From assembly GCA_020854055.1 (NCBI GenBank), contig JADZGD010000118.1, positions 124,001 to 188,000 of the forward strand: DNA of 64,000 nucleotides, in the 5' to 3' direction. Under the pieces are notes generated by a model. That model was not told the DNA's origin. It did not search any database and saw only the letters and a list, made by a program, of their open reading frames with translations. The translations under genes were made by a program, and so were the position numbers. Positions 45,036-54,057 of the stretch are shown in pieces. Origin of the DNA: Bryobacterales bacterium. Lineage in GTDB: Bacteria; Acidobacteriota; Terriglobia; Bryobacterales; Bryobacteraceae. How positions within the stretch are numbered: position 1 is the stretch's first letter; each line of letters begins with the position of its first letter.

Positions 45036-45974
45036 TTAGTTTTCCTTCGCTTCGTTGATTGCGGTAAGAATCATCGGCGTGAGAATCTCTCTCGCTTGCC
45101 GGATCCGTTGATCAATCACATCGGGCACCATGGCGGCAGCGTCCTCGGTTCCATCGATCCGTTCAATGTAGAGCAGGCCGCCGAAGCCTCCCCGGTAGAG
45201 GGTGCGGAACATGCCCGGGTGGTCGATGTCGCCGGTTCCGGGCACTGGGAAGTCGGGATTGCCGCGCAGTCCGCGATGGTCCTTCAGACAGACTACTCGC
45301 AAGTGCGGCACCAGCTCGGCCAGATCGGGATCGGGACGGATGCCTTCGTAGAAGGATACATTACCCGCATCCCAGCAGATCTTCAGGCGCTGGGAGGGAA
45401 CCCGGCGAACAACGTCCAGACAATGGGCGGCGGTGGCGGTCACTCCGGTATGCGGCTTGAGCGCAATTGTTACCCGCAACTGTTCGGCGTGGCGCACGGC
45501 GCGTTCCAGCAGCGGGTAAAACAGATCGCACTCCTGCTGCCACTCGCCGATCCGCTTAGGAAGGCCGGGAAACTTCGCGAAGCGGCCGGGGCCGACACCG
45601 ACGACCGTCCGGATGCCGAATTCGGCGGCCAGGTCCAACTCAGCCAGATAGACATCGAGCGTCTTAGGACTGTTCACTCGCAGTCCCAGCCCGGCGTAGG
45701 CCAGGTTGGGTACGAGCCCGGCATCCGCGAACTGGCGCCGCAGCGCGGCGCGTTCAGCCGCGTTCAGCGCCGGGGTGAAGACCGGCTTTCGCTGGTGCGT
45801 ACTGTAAGGGAGGACATGTTGATAACCGGCTCGCCGGATGCCTTCGAGCGCGCGGGCAAGCGGTTGCCCGGTGTATGGCAGAGTTGCGCAGCCGAGGGGC
45901 GCAGTCCCGGTTGCGGAAGCCGTGGCGGCGGCCGCCGCGGCCGAGAACAGAAAAGTGCGGCGGGATGTTTGCAT
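45036..45974 (-). CDS. exported sugar phosphate isomerase/epimerase-like TIM-barrel protein
   Basis: The 312-residue protein has a twin-arginine leader (QTSRRTFLFSAAAAAATASA). A xylose-isomerase-like barrel follows, with VTIALKPHTGVTATAAHCLD, RLKICWDAGNVSFYEGI, RVVCLKDHRGLRGNPDF and PVPGTGDIDHPGMFRTLYRG; the carboxylate and His residues here are the usual metal ligands. ATG 45974 is chosen at the start of the leader. It ends 2 bp before the oxidoreductase gene, so they are cotranscribed. The substrate is unknown. Confidence 0.85.
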   Translation of the reverse strand: MQTSRRTFLFSAAAAAATASATGTAPLGCATLPYTGQPLARALEGIRRAGYQHVLPYSTHQRKPVFTPALNAAERAALRRQFADAGLVPNLAYAGLGLRVNSPKTLDVYLAELDLAAEFGIRTVVGVGPGRFAKFPGLPKRIGEWQQECDLFYPLLERAVRHAEQLRVTIALKPHTGVTATAAHCLDVVRRVPSQRLKICWDAGNVSFYEGIRPDPDLAELVPHLRVVCLKDHRGLRGNPDFPVPGTGDIDHPGMFRTLYRGGFGGLLYIERIDGTEDAAAMVPDVIDQRIRQAREILTPMILTAINEAKEN

Positions 45975-46041
45975 AGCTAAGCGCCGATTATAGTGGATAT
46001 CGGAGGCCGGCCGCAGTGCCCGGCAGCCTACGCCCGGCAGC

Positions 46042-46854
46042 CTACGGCTCGCCGCCAGGCGCTGCAACTGTGCAGAGCCATTCCTGCATCGCGTATTCGC
46101 GGCGAATCTCCAACCCCGCCGCGCCCAGGCGCGTTGCCAGCACCTGCCGGTCCCGGTCCGTGAATCCGGCCAGAATTACGGCACGCCGCGCGATGCGGCG
46201 CAAATCGGCGGCCAGGTGCGAGATGGTGGCCGCGTTGATGTTGGCCAGCACCAGGTCGAAGGCGCCGCTGCGGATGGATCGGGCTGAGCCGATGAACGCC
46301 GGGATCTCCAGTCCATCGGAAGCGAAGTTACGTGATGCCGCGGTCACCGCCTCCGGATCAATGTCACAGGCCATCACGCGCCCGGCTCCCAGACGCAATG
46401 CCGCTGAAGCCAGAATGCCGGCGCCACAGCCAAGGTCAAGCACGGTGTCGCCGGGCGCCAGTTGCTCCTCCAGAGCCTCCAGGCTCAACCGGGTGCTCTG
46501 GTGGCGGCCGGTGCCATAGCCGAGGCCGGGATGGATGGTGACGCGGGTGCGTCCGGGCGGCACTTGATCCTCACGCCACTCGGGCGCCAGCAGAATCCGC
46601 TTGCCGCACTCCATCGGCTCCCAGGCATCCTGAAACATTGCCACCCAATCACGGTCCTCATGCGTGCGCCACTCGGGACGATGGGTGGCGAACGCCTCAG
46701 CCAGCGCCGGATCCTCGCGGTCGAAAAAGGCGTGCAGCAGGCATTCACTTCCCGGCAGATCCTCCTCGCGAATGCCCAGCGTCGCGCGCTCCCAGAGGTC
46801 GGCGATCAGCTGGTCTTTCTGTTCCTCGCGGCAGGCCAGAATCAGCGAAACCAT
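46042..46854 (-). CDS. prmA: ribosomal protein L11 methyltransferase-like protein
   Basis: The 270-residue protein is a class I SAM-dependent methyltransferase of PrmA type, which methylates ribosomal protein L11. Motif I is TVLDLGCGAGILASAALRLG, the acidic loop is MACDIDPEAV, and the catalytic-type post-I region is LVLANINAATISHLA. The GTGRHQSTRLSLEALE stretch before motif I is typical of PrmA. The N-terminal domain is present but short. It overlaps the acyl-CoA synthetase stop by one base (TGATG-like) and is embedded in an unrelated operon. Confidence 0.88.
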   Translation of the reverse strand: MVSLILACREEQKDQLIADLWERATLGIREEDLPGSECLLHAFFDREDPALAEAFATHRPEWRTHEDRDWVAMFQDAWEPMECGKRILLAPEWREDQVPPGRTRVTIHPGLGYGTGRHQSTRLSLEALEEQLAPGDTVLDLGCGAGILASAALRLGAGRVMACDIDPEAVTAASRNFASDGLEIPAFIGSARSIRSGAFDLVLANINAATISHLAADLRRIARRAVILAGFTDRDRQVLATRLGAAGLEIRREYAMQEWLCTVAAPGGEP

Positions 46855-48449
46855 CAGCCCTGCACCCGCTTCGCCTTGCCTTCCCAGAATGGTTCACGCA
46901 ACTGCAGCTTGCGAATCTTGCCAGTGCCGGTCTTGGGCAGCGGCTCGTCCAGGATTTCAATCTGCCGCGGCAACTTGAATCGTCCCAGCCGGTCTTGAAG
47001 AAACGCGAGCAGGATTTCGGCAGTGAGTCCGGAGCCGGGCTTGCGCGTCACAATCGCCACCGGCACTTCGCCCCACTTATCGTCGGGCGCTGCCACCACC
47101 GCGCATTCAAACACGTCTTCGTGGGCAAAAATGGCCCGTTCCACTTCAAGCGAGGAGATGTTTTCGCCGCCGCTGATTATGATCTCCTTCTTACGGTCCA
47201 CAATGTGAACGTAGCCGGTGCCGTCCCACACGGCCATGTCACCGGTGTGAAACCAGGAGCCGCTCATTGCCGCTGCCGTGCCCTCCGGATCGTTATAGTA
47301 GCCTTCCATCACGTGGTCGCTACGGGTGATGAGTTCGCCGATCGAACTGCCGTCCTTTGCTACATCGTTGCCGTTCAGGTCCACCACCCGGAGTTCCACG
47401 TTCGGTACTGCCCAACCGGTCATCGCGCGGCGGCGCAGGCGTTCCGCCTCATTGTCAAAATGCACGAAGGGTTTGTCTACCGCCACCGTTAAAACCGGGC
47501 ACGTCTCGCTCAGTCCATATCCCGCCATGACCGAGCGGCAGCCCAACGCCCTTTCCATTCGCGCAATCAGTTCCGGCGATGCCGCGGCACCGCCGATCAT
47601 GATGACGCGCAGGCTGGAGAGGTCATAATTGTTCAGACCCGGATGATTGATCAGCGCGTTGGCCATGGCCGGCACCAGAGACATGTGCGTGGCGCGCTGC
47701 TTCTCAATCAGTGAGCAAACCAATCCCGGTTCGAACCGCCGCACCATCACGTGCCGGGCGCCCATCATGGTGGATGCCTGCGGAGCGCCCCAGCCATTGG
47801 CATGAAACAACGGAATGGTATGTAGATCCACCGTGGGCTCCAGTCCACCGGTGTAGGGCATAATCGCCAGCGCATGCAGGTACAAAGACCGGTGCGACAG
47901 CATCACTCCCTTGGGAGTGCCGGTGCTGCCGGAGGTGTAGAAGATTTCGGCGATCGAATTCTCCTCCACCTGCATGATGTCCAGCCGCTCATCGCGCCGG
48001 GCCGTAGCCAGCAACTGGTCGTATGTCAGCTCAGCCGGCTCAGCCGGTTCGCCGAGAGAAACATAGGTTCGGATCGAGGGGCAGAGTTCACGGAGCTTTT
48101 CCACCAGCGGCGCAAAGTCATTTTCAAACAGCAGCATCTTTGCCTCGGCGTGCTCCAGGATGGCGGCCAGTTCCTGCAGGGCCAGGCGGACATTCAACGG
48201 CATGATAATCGCGCCGGCCAGGATTACCCCGTAATAGCCTTCCAGCAGTTTGTGCGTATTGAAGCTGAGATAAGCCACACGGTCACCGCGGCCGATGCCG
48301 CGCGCCTTCAGCGCCCCGGCCAGCCGTTCGCATCGTTCTCCGAACTCGCTATAGGTGAATTCCCGCGAACCGCATACCACGCCAGTTTGACTGCCGAACA
48401 GATCCATCGCCCGGTGCAGGAACCGGATCGGTGTAAGTGGGATGAACAT
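46854..48449 (-). CDS. AMP-forming acyl-CoA synthetase
   Basis: The 531-residue enzyme activates a carboxylic acid to acyl-AMP and then acyl-CoA. The AMP motif is FYTSGSTGTPKGVMLSHRSL (about 170-189), then AGYGLSETCPVL, GSWFHTGDMAVWDGTGYVHI and DRKKEIIISGGENISSLEVE, and the final PLPKTGTGKIRKLQL lysine motif. It resembles medium/long-chain fatty-acid ligases (YP_ or FadD-like groups), and chain length cannot be judged. The operon partners (ABC sugar permease upstream, prmA downstream) do not indicate the substrate. GAGG precedes the ATG. Confidence 0.92.
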   Translation of the reverse strand: MFIPLTPIRFLHRAMDLFGSQTGVVCGSREFTYSEFGERCERLAGALKARGIGRGDRVAYLSFNTHKLLEGYYGVILAGAIIMPLNVRLALQELAAILEHAEAKMLLFENDFAPLVEKLRELCPSIRTYVSLGEPAEPAELTYDQLLATARRDERLDIMQVEENSIAEIFYTSGSTGTPKGVMLSHRSLYLHALAIMPYTGGLEPTVDLHTIPLFHANGWGAPQASTMMGARHVMVRRFEPGLVCSLIEKQRATHMSLVPAMANALINHPGLNNYDLSSLRVIMIGGAAASPELIARMERALGCRSVMAGYGLSETCPVLTVAVDKPFVHFDNEAERLRRRAMTGWAVPNVELRVVDLNGNDVAKDGSSIGELITRSDHVMEGYYNDPEGTAAAMSGSWFHTGDMAVWDGTGYVHIVDRKKEIIISGGENISSLEVERAIFAHEDVFECAVVAAPDDKWGEVPVAIVTRKPGSGLTAEILLAFLQDRLGRFKLPRQIEILDEPLPKTGTGKIRKLQLREPFWEGKAKRVQG

Positions 48450-48487
48450 GATGCCTCGCCTGGGGGGTATTGTATCGATTTTGCCGC

Positions 48488-49411
48488 TTAGGCCGTCATC
48501 TTGCGTTTGCGAAGTTCGTCGAAGGTTACGGCCAGAATGATTACGGCGCCAATGATCGCCTGCTGCACGTAGGGGCTGATGCCGAGCAGGTCGCTGCCGT
48601 TGGACAGCAGGCCCATGATGAACGCGCCGATCAGCGTTCCTACCACGCTGCCCTCGCCTCCGCGCAGGCTGCCACCGCCGATCACTACCGCCGCAATGGC
48701 CTGCAACTCGTAGCCGTTGCCGGCCGTGGGCTGTCCGGTCATCAGCCGCGACGCCTCAATCATCCCGGCCAACCCGGTAAGCAGTCCTCCGATGGCGTAG
48801 ACAATCGTGGTGTCGAATTTCACCGGAATACCGGCGTAATAAGCGGCGTCCGGATTGCTGCCGATGGCGAACGAATGCCTGCCGAGCCGCGTGTTTTCCA
48901 GCAGTATGTGCATCGCCACCGCGCACAACAGCAGTACCCATAATACGAACGGTAAACCGAACAGCGTCCCCTCGCCCAGAAATGAGAACCGCGGCGGAAT
49001 CTGGTGTACCGGCAGACCGTTGGAGATGATCAACGCCAGGCCGCGGACAATTCCCATTGTGCCGAGCGTCACAATGAATGGATTGATGTTGAGCTGCGTG
49101 GTCAGCACCCCGTTGGCCAGCCCGCAGGCTAATCCGGCCAGAACGCCAACGCCGATTCCAACCCAGATCGGGTAGCCCTGCGCCATAGCCATCGTTCCCA
49201 ACAGACCGCCCAAGGCCAGAATCGAGCCGACGCTGAGGTCGATCCCGCCGGCAATGATGATCAGCGTCATGCCAAGCGCCATAATGTTGATTACCGCCGT
49301 CTGGCGGACCACGCTCGACAGGTTCGTTTGCGTCAGAAAAAATGGTGACGCGATGGTAAGGCCGACAAAAAGAACAATCAGGGTGAGGAAGGGAAGCAGG
49401 CGTTGAATCAC
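48488..49411 (-). CDS. ABC transporter permease of the ribose/sugar (RbsC) type
   Basis: The 307-residue protein has about eight to ten membrane segments and family landmarks: QTAVINIMALGMTLIIIAGG, IDLSVGS in the first third, and the second-half AIAAVVIGGGSLRGGEGSV. It should form the membrane channel with the ATPase encoded upstream. Its ATG overlaps the ATPase stop (four bases), so the two are coupled. No substrate-binding protein gene is adjacent, so the imported sugar cannot be inferred and the binding protein must be encoded elsewhere. Confidence 0.93.
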   Translation of the reverse strand: MIQRLLPFLTLIVLFVGLTIASPFFLTQTNLSSVVRQTAVINIMALGMTLIIIAGGIDLSVGSILALGGLLGTMAMAQGYPIWVGIGVGVLAGLACGLANGVLTTQLNINPFIVTLGTMGIVRGLALIISNGLPVHQIPPRFSFLGEGTLFGLPFVLWVLLLCAVAMHILLENTRLGRHSFAIGSNPDAAYYAGIPVKFDTTIVYAIGGLLTGLAGMIEASRLMTGQPTAGNGYELQAIAAVVIGGGSLRGGEGSVVGTLIGAFIMGLLSNGSDLLGISPYVQQAIIGAVIILAVTFDELRKRKMTA

Positions 49412-50907
49412 GAAGCGAACTCCGAGGTAGTGGTTTCCAGCGCGGCCAGGCGCATGATCTGTTCCGGCGTCGTGCGGCCTGGCAATTCGCCGGAGATGCG
49501 GCCCTGGCGCATCACCAGAATGCGATCGGCCATTTGCAGCAGTTCAGGGATCTCGGAGCTAACCATCAGGATGGCTGCGCCCGATCGTGCCAGCTCATCC
49601 ATCACCTGGAAAACCTCCGCCTTTGCGCCGACGTCGATGCCGCGTGTTGGCTCATCGAACAGAAAAACGCGAGCCCGCCGCGCCACCCACTTGGCGATTA
49701 CCGCCTTTTGCTGATTGCCGCCGCTCAACCGCCCGGCCAGTTGTTTGGGCGATCCGGCGCGAATCCGCAGACGCGCCATGTAGGTGTCGATGATCCGCCG
49801 TTCCGCGCGCTGGTTCAGGAAGCCGAAAGTACTCACAAGTGGAAGGCTGGCGAGCGAAATGTTCTCCCCCACCGGGCGCAACGTGGCCAACCCGTAGTGC
49901 TGGCGGTCTTCAGGAATCAGCGCCAGCCCGGCCTGAACTGCCTGCCTGGGTGAGTTGATCTCCACCGGCTTGCCCGCAATGTAAACCTGACCCGAATCGG
50001 CGTGGTCCACGCCAAATACGGCGCGGCAGAACTCGCTACGCCCGGCGCCCACCAGGCCGGCCAGGCCGGTAATCTCGCCGGCGCGCAGCGTCAGCGATAC
50101 TTCTTTCACAAGTGGTTTGCGGGAAATCCGCTCCACCCGCAGGAGTTCTTCGCCCACCTTGGCGGGCTCGCGATGATATAAGGCCGACATCTCCCGGCCC
50201 ACCATCTGGCGAATGATCTCGTCATTGGTGATCTCGCCCAGCGGCGCCGTGTGTACCGTTTCGCCGTCACGCAGGATGGTGACCCGGTCGCCCACTGCGC
50301 GTAGTTCCTCCAACCGGTGGGTGATGTAGATCACCGCCATGCCGCGCTCGCGCAACTCGCGCACAATACGAAAAACTTCCCGCGTCTCGGACTCGGAAAG
50401 GGAGGACGTAGGCTCGTCGAAGATCATCAGGCTGGAGCCGCTCACCACTGCCCGGCAGATCTCCACCAGTTGCTTGCCGGCGGGTGTCAGCTTCTCCACC
50501 CGCCAATCGGCTTGAAGGGGGAATTTGTGCTGTGCGATCAATGCGGCAGCGCGCTCCCTCATGCGGGAGCGCTTGAGCAGGCCGGCGCGGCAAACCTCCT
50601 CGCGCCCCAGAAACAGATTTTCGGCGATGGTCAGGTGCGGCGCCAGCAGCGATTCCTGGTGAACCATCGCGATGCCATGCGCCGCGGCCTCCACCGGCGC
50701 CCGGAAGCGCACCGGGGAACCGCGCCACTCGAAAGTGCCGCCGTCGGGCGCGATCAACCCGGCGACGATCTTCATCAACGTGGATTTGCCGGCGCCGTTC
50801 TCGCCAAGCAGCAGATGCACCTCGCCCTGCCGTACGCTAAGCGATCCGTTTTTAAGCGCAGTTACACCGCCAAACCGCTTCTGAATCCCGCCCAGGTGAA
50901 GAAGCAT
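49408..50907 (-). CDS. sugar ABC transporter ATP-binding protein (RbsA type, two nucleotide-binding domains)
   Basis: The 499-residue ATPase has two ABC domains. The first has Walker A GENGAGKST (about 36-44), signature LTPAGKQLVEI and Walker B LMIFDEPTSS. The second has a degenerate Walker A, GLVGAGRSE, the signature LSGGNQQKAVIAKWVARRA, and VFLFDEPTRGIDVGAKAE. This is the normal RbsA layout, where the second P-loop is often degenerate. It heads the operon with the permease, acyl-CoA synthetase, prmA, TIM-barrel and oxidoreductase genes. Confidence 0.93.
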   Translation of the reverse strand: MLLHLGGIQKRFGGVTALKNGSLSVRQGEVHLLLGENGAGKSTLMKIVAGLIAPDGGTFEWRGSPVRFRAPVEAAAHGIAMVHQESLLAPHLTIAENLFLGREEVCRAGLLKRSRMRERAAALIAQHKFPLQADWRVEKLTPAGKQLVEICRAVVSGSSLMIFDEPTSSLSESETREVFRIVRELRERGMAVIYITHRLEELRAVGDRVTILRDGETVHTAPLGEITNDEIIRQMVGREMSALYHREPAKVGEELLRVERISRKPLVKEVSLTLRAGEITGLAGLVGAGRSEFCRAVFGVDHADSGQVYIAGKPVEINSPRQAVQAGLALIPEDRQHYGLATLRPVGENISLASLPLVSTFGFLNQRAERRIIDTYMARLRIRAGSPKQLAGRLSGGNQQKAVIAKWVARRARVFLFDEPTRGIDVGAKAEVFQVMDELARSGAAILMVSSEIPELLQMADRILVMRQGRISGELPGRTTPEQIMRLAALETTTSEFAS

Positions 50908-51069
50908 CGGAAGTGATCAGTTTAGCGAAGACTTCCCCGTCTGTGTATCCAGCCTCCGGCCGGCTTTGGGCAGTAAATTGTCTTCTCGCAGACGGAGACG
51001 GCGCGCTGCACGAATACAGAGCGCTGCGGTTGCTTTCGCCGTCCGGCAAATCAATCAATATGAAGCGGC

Positions 51070-51161
51070 CAACTCTTCGCTGTAGCGTGGGTTACGCTGC
51101 AAAGGAATGAACCCGGCAGCGCGGAGCCGCATACGAAAAGAGTTGCTTCCGTGCGGTTTTT
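51070..51161 (+). ncRNA. possible structured RNA ending in a terminator-like hairpin
   Basis: Three nested or competing stems are seen on the plus strand. CAACTCTT (51070-51077) pairs with AAGAGTTG (51138-51145). GTAGCGT/ACGCTGC forms a local hairpin with a GGGTT loop. CCGCATACG (51127-51135) pairs, with a bulge, with CGTGCGG (51150-51156), which is followed by TTTTT (51157-51161). The outer and last stems overlap and so exclude each other, as in an attenuator. Alternatively the last stem could be a group II intron domain V remnant. No upstream promoter is clear. Confidence 0.3.
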
Positions 51162-51213
51162 CGTCAACAGTTCTTCTGTCAATATTTCGCTTTTCTCCAG
51201 GATGAGGCTTGTG

Positions 51214-51219
51214 TATAAT
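51214..51219 (+). promoter_or_regulatory. possible -10 box for the DUF3303 gene
   Basis: A perfect TATAAT lies about 54 bp before the DUF3303 ATG. The sequence 17 bases upstream (TTTTCT) is a poor -35 box. Confidence 0.35.
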
Positions 51220-51272
51220 CGAGCGCAATCGATGGCGGGCATGGCGCCCGACGCGGTCTCAAGGAGAACACC

Positions 51273-51551
51273 ATGAAGTTCATCAGTACCTTTTCGATCC
51301 GCCCCGGATCCCATCCCTCGGCCGCAGCCCGTTTTTTGAAAGGAGACACTGCGCCGCCGGTGGGCATCAAACTGTTGGGGCGGTGGCACAAGTGCGACCT
51401 CAGCGGAGGCGTCTCGCTGTGGGAGAGTGATGATCCGGCGGCAATGTACGCCTTTGCGCTGTCCTGGGCTGAAGTGCTGGAGATGACGACGTACCCGGTG
51501 GTAGAGGACGCCGATGCCGGTGCGGCGTTGGCGAAGCAGTATGGGTCGTAG
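51273..51551 (+). CDS. DUF3303-family protein
   Basis: The 92-residue protein reads MKFISTFSIRPGSHPSAAAR, then GRWHKCDLSGGVSLWESDD and ALSWAEVLEMTTYPVVEDAD, as in the small DUF3303 family of single-domain ferredoxin-like-fold proteins. AAGGAG lies 7 bases before the ATG, making the start secure. There is no signal peptide and no assigned function. Confidence 0.8.
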   Translation: MKFISTFSIRPGSHPSAAARFLKGDTAPPVGIKLLGRWHKCDLSGGVSLWESDDPAAMYAFALSWAEVLEMTTYPVVEDADAGAALAKQYGS

Positions 51552-51857
51552 GCATACTATTCAAAAGGTCCGGGTCCGGCGGCAGATATTGCCTAACACG
51601 GCGGAGCACGGAACCTTGGGGTAACCACGGCGATGACGTGATAATGTCCGGCGAAAGAAAGTATTGGAGAGCGTCTTCGTTCTATTTCACGCGGAACCAG
51701 CACAGTTTGGAGCGTCACGTCGAGGTCTGGATGTCTCCAGCGTGTAGGGAAGCGCTTGGTGGGTCCAACTCTCGGGTGTAGCGATCTCGGCCTGCGGTCG
51801 TGCCCGGTGTCCTGATGTCTGCGACGTTCTTCATGTCTCGTCCTGTCTGCTAAGCTC
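51552..51857. other. 306-bp intergenic stretch, nothing recognised
   Basis: Between the DUF3303 stop and the iclR promoter-like sequence no gene, repeat or convincing structure is seen. Short G/C-rich words recur without symmetry. Confidence 0.5.
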
Positions 51858-51889
51858 TTGACAACAATCTCAATGCGCGATAATGTTGT
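51858..51889 (+). promoter_or_regulatory. promoter and operator-like repeat of the IclR-type gene
   Basis: TTGACA (51858-51863) is followed by GATAAT (51879-51884), a five-of-six -10 match, though the spacing of 15 bases is short. An inverted repeat, ACAACA (51861-51866) and TGTTGT (51884-51889), overlaps both boxes, consistent with autoregulation by the IclR-type protein encoded just downstream. Confidence 0.5.
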
Positions 51890-51920
51890 GAAACTTTGTG
51901 GTACTTGATGGACTGCTAAT

Positions 51921-52742
51921 ATGAGCCAGCGGCAAAGCAGCCGGAATTACGAAGTGGCGGCCGTCCGGAAGGCGATGGAGATTTTGTGCGAGTTTTCCGG
52001 TGGCACTCCGATGCTGGCGGTGAGCGACATCAGCCGGCGTCTGGAGATTCCCAAGAGTACGGCGCACAACCTCCTCCGGACACTGCAGACCTACGATTTT
52101 ATTCAACAGGACGCCATCGACCGGCGCTACCGGTTGGGTCCCCGGGTCTTCGAACTTGGCCTGCTGTTCTCCCAGAATACGGAACTGATCGCCAAGGCCC
52201 GGACACATCTGATCCGCTTGGCCGAGGCAACCAAGGAGACCGTGAAACTTGGAATCGTCTCAAGCGGCGGCGCCCTGATTTTGTCGGCTATCGAATCGCC
52301 ATTCGCCTTACATACCCGCGGAGATGAGGGAAGACGCGCTCCGCTGCACTGCACCTCCATCGGCAAGACACTACTGGCCGCGTTGCCTGATGATGAGATC
52401 CGGGAGATCGCCGCTGCCCGGGGCCTGCCGCGCCTTACTCCGCACACTATCACGACGGTCGACGGACTGATCGCGGAGATCCACCGGGTTCGCGAACAGT
52501 CCTCCGCAATGGACATGGAAGAAAACGAGCTAGGTGTCCGCTGTGTTTCCGCGTTGATTCCCGGCGCCAGCCGCAGCGCGCCGGCAGCGGTGAGCGTTTC
52601 GGGACCGAGCAGCCGTATCTCCGATGAACGTATGCTCACGCTGGCGGCGCAAGTTCGCGAAACCGCGGCGGCTATTGCCGCGGCCCTGGCCGCGCCATCG
52701 AACTCGCGTTCCTGGTTGCGCCGGGCCTCGGCCAGCGACTGA
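51921..52742 (+). CDS. IclR-family transcriptional regulator
   Basis: The 273-residue protein has the winged helix-turn-helix (AAVRKAMEILCEFSGGTPML, then DISRRLEIPKSTAHNLLRTL) and the IclR effector domain (LHCTSIGKTLLAALPDDEIR, then EENELGVRCVSALIPG and AVSVSGPSSRISDERM). It is much better preserved than the copy at 9.7-10.5 kb. A transporter gene of the ACS family is convergent downstream, a pairing typical of sugar-acid regulators. No ribosome-binding site is obvious. Confidence 0.92.
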   Translation: MSQRQSSRNYEVAAVRKAMEILCEFSGGTPMLAVSDISRRLEIPKSTAHNLLRTLQTYDFIQQDAIDRRYRLGPRVFELGLLFSQNTELIAKARTHLIRLAEATKETVKLGIVSSGGALILSAIESPFALHTRGDEGRRAPLHCTSIGKTLLAALPDDEIREIAAARGLPRLTPHTITTVDGLIAEIHRVREQSSAMDMEENELGVRCVSALIPGASRSAPAAVSVSGPSSRISDERMLTLAAQVRETAAAIAAALAAPSNSRSWLRRASASD

Positions 52743-52764
52743 ACGAGCGCGATGCGCGGCAGGC

Positions 52765-54015
52765 TCAGGTTGTCAGCCGCTCAATTTGCCGCGATGGGCG
52801 CGGCTTACGAATATCGTGGACCACGAACAGATAGCAACTGGCGCCGACCAGCAGCAGCGCGGCAATCAACTGCATGGGCGCTTCATAGCTTCCCGTGCGA
52901 TCGATGAGCCAGCCGGCGATCCAGGGGATGCACATACCGGAGGCCGTACTGCCGAAGTTCTGCAGTCCGCTGACGCGCCCGATGGCTTTGACCGGCACCA
53001 GGGTCTGAGTCAGCGCCCAATAATTTGCCGTTGCCAGTCCCAATCCGGTCAGCGAGAGGACGGCAAAGACCAGCGCCACCGTGTTCGATGGCGACATGGC
53101 GCCCACCACCTCGGTTGACGCAATCAGGAAGCCGAGGATGGTGAACCCGCGCCGCACCGAAACCGCATCCCGCCCGCCGGCCACCAGGCGATCCGCCAGC
53201 CATCCGGCCGCCGGCGCCATCAGCGCCATGCCCATGAAACTGCACATCGTATAGACGCCCATCTGGCGCACCGACAGATGGCGTTGTTCTATGAAATAAG
53301 CCGGCAGCCAGGTGACGCAGTAGAAAACGAAGCTGTTATAGCAGAAGGTGGCAATCACAATCGCCCAGATCACGGGGTTGCGCAGCAGTTGGCCAAAGCC
53401 CTGCTCCGGCCCGGCCGCTGCGGCGGCAATGGCCGCTGCCCGCTCGCGGTCATCGTCCGCCACCAGCCAACGCCACAACAGCACCCAGATGAGCGGGGCC
53501 AGTCCGATTACATAGAACATCATGCGCCAGCCATAGGCGGCAACCAGCAAGCCGCTGGCCATCGCGCCCAGCGCTGGTCCGGCCTTGGTTCCGGCCATGT
53601 AGACGCCGACGGCCAGACCGCGCTGTTTCTCCGGGCAGTTCAATCGGAGCCAGCGCATACTGGCCGGGCTGACCACCGCCTCCCCTACGCCAAGCATCAG
53701 CCGCAGAACCACCAGATGCCAGACCGAGGTGGCCGCTCCGGTAGCAGCGGCCACCAGGCTCCAGAAGAGAAAACTCACTGTGTAGGGCCGCTTGACGCCA
53801 AAGCGGTCCACCAGCCAGCCCGAAGGAACCTGGAGCAGCGCATACGACCAAAAAAAGACCGAGTTCATCATCCCGCGACCGGTGTCGCTCAACTGGAAGA
53901 AGGACTTGAACTCCGGCGTTGCCAGCGCCACAGAAAGCGCGGTCCGGTCGAAGTAGGCGATCACCATTCCCAGGCTGAGCAGCACTACGATGGACCAGCG
54001 GTGAATGGACGTCAT
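52765..54015 (-). CDS. MFS transporter, anion:cation symporter (ACS) type
   Basis: The 416-residue protein has twelve membrane segments. The early motifs MVIAYFDRTALSVALATPEF and GWLVDRFGVKRPYTVSFLFW, and VGEAVVSPASMRWLRLNCPE, are typical of the ACS family, which takes up hexuronates, galactonate, glucarate and similar sugar acids with protons. The exact substrate cannot be told. It is convergent with the IclR-type gene (22 bp between stops). A structured region lies upstream of its start. Confidence 0.9.
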   Translation of the reverse strand: MTSIHRWSIVVLLSLGMVIAYFDRTALSVALATPEFKSFFQLSDTGRGMMNSVFFWSYALLQVPSGWLVDRFGVKRPYTVSFLFWSLVAAATGAATSVWHLVVLRLMLGVGEAVVSPASMRWLRLNCPEKQRGLAVGVYMAGTKAGPALGAMASGLLVAAYGWRMMFYVIGLAPLIWVLLWRWLVADDDRERAAAIAAAAAGPEQGFGQLLRNPVIWAIVIATFCYNSFVFYCVTWLPAYFIEQRHLSVRQMGVYTMCSFMGMALMAPAAGWLADRLVAGGRDAVSVRRGFTILGFLIASTEVVGAMSPSNTVALVFAVLSLTGLGLATANYWALTQTLVPVKAIGRVSGLQNFGSTASGMCIPWIAGWLIDRTGSYEAPMQLIAALLLVGASCYLFVVHDIRKPRPSRQIERLTT

Positions 54016-54057
54016 CGTGGGGAGGCTGGGATTGCCGCTACAATACTATCATGGTGC

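Larger units (their letters stand above)
50908..51272 (+). other. intergenic region between rbsA-type gene and DUF3303 gene
   Basis: No gene is convincing here. The region contains the nested inverted repeats and T tract described at 51070-51161 and a TATAAT sequence at 51214-51219. Both neighbours read away from it. Confidence 0.5.
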
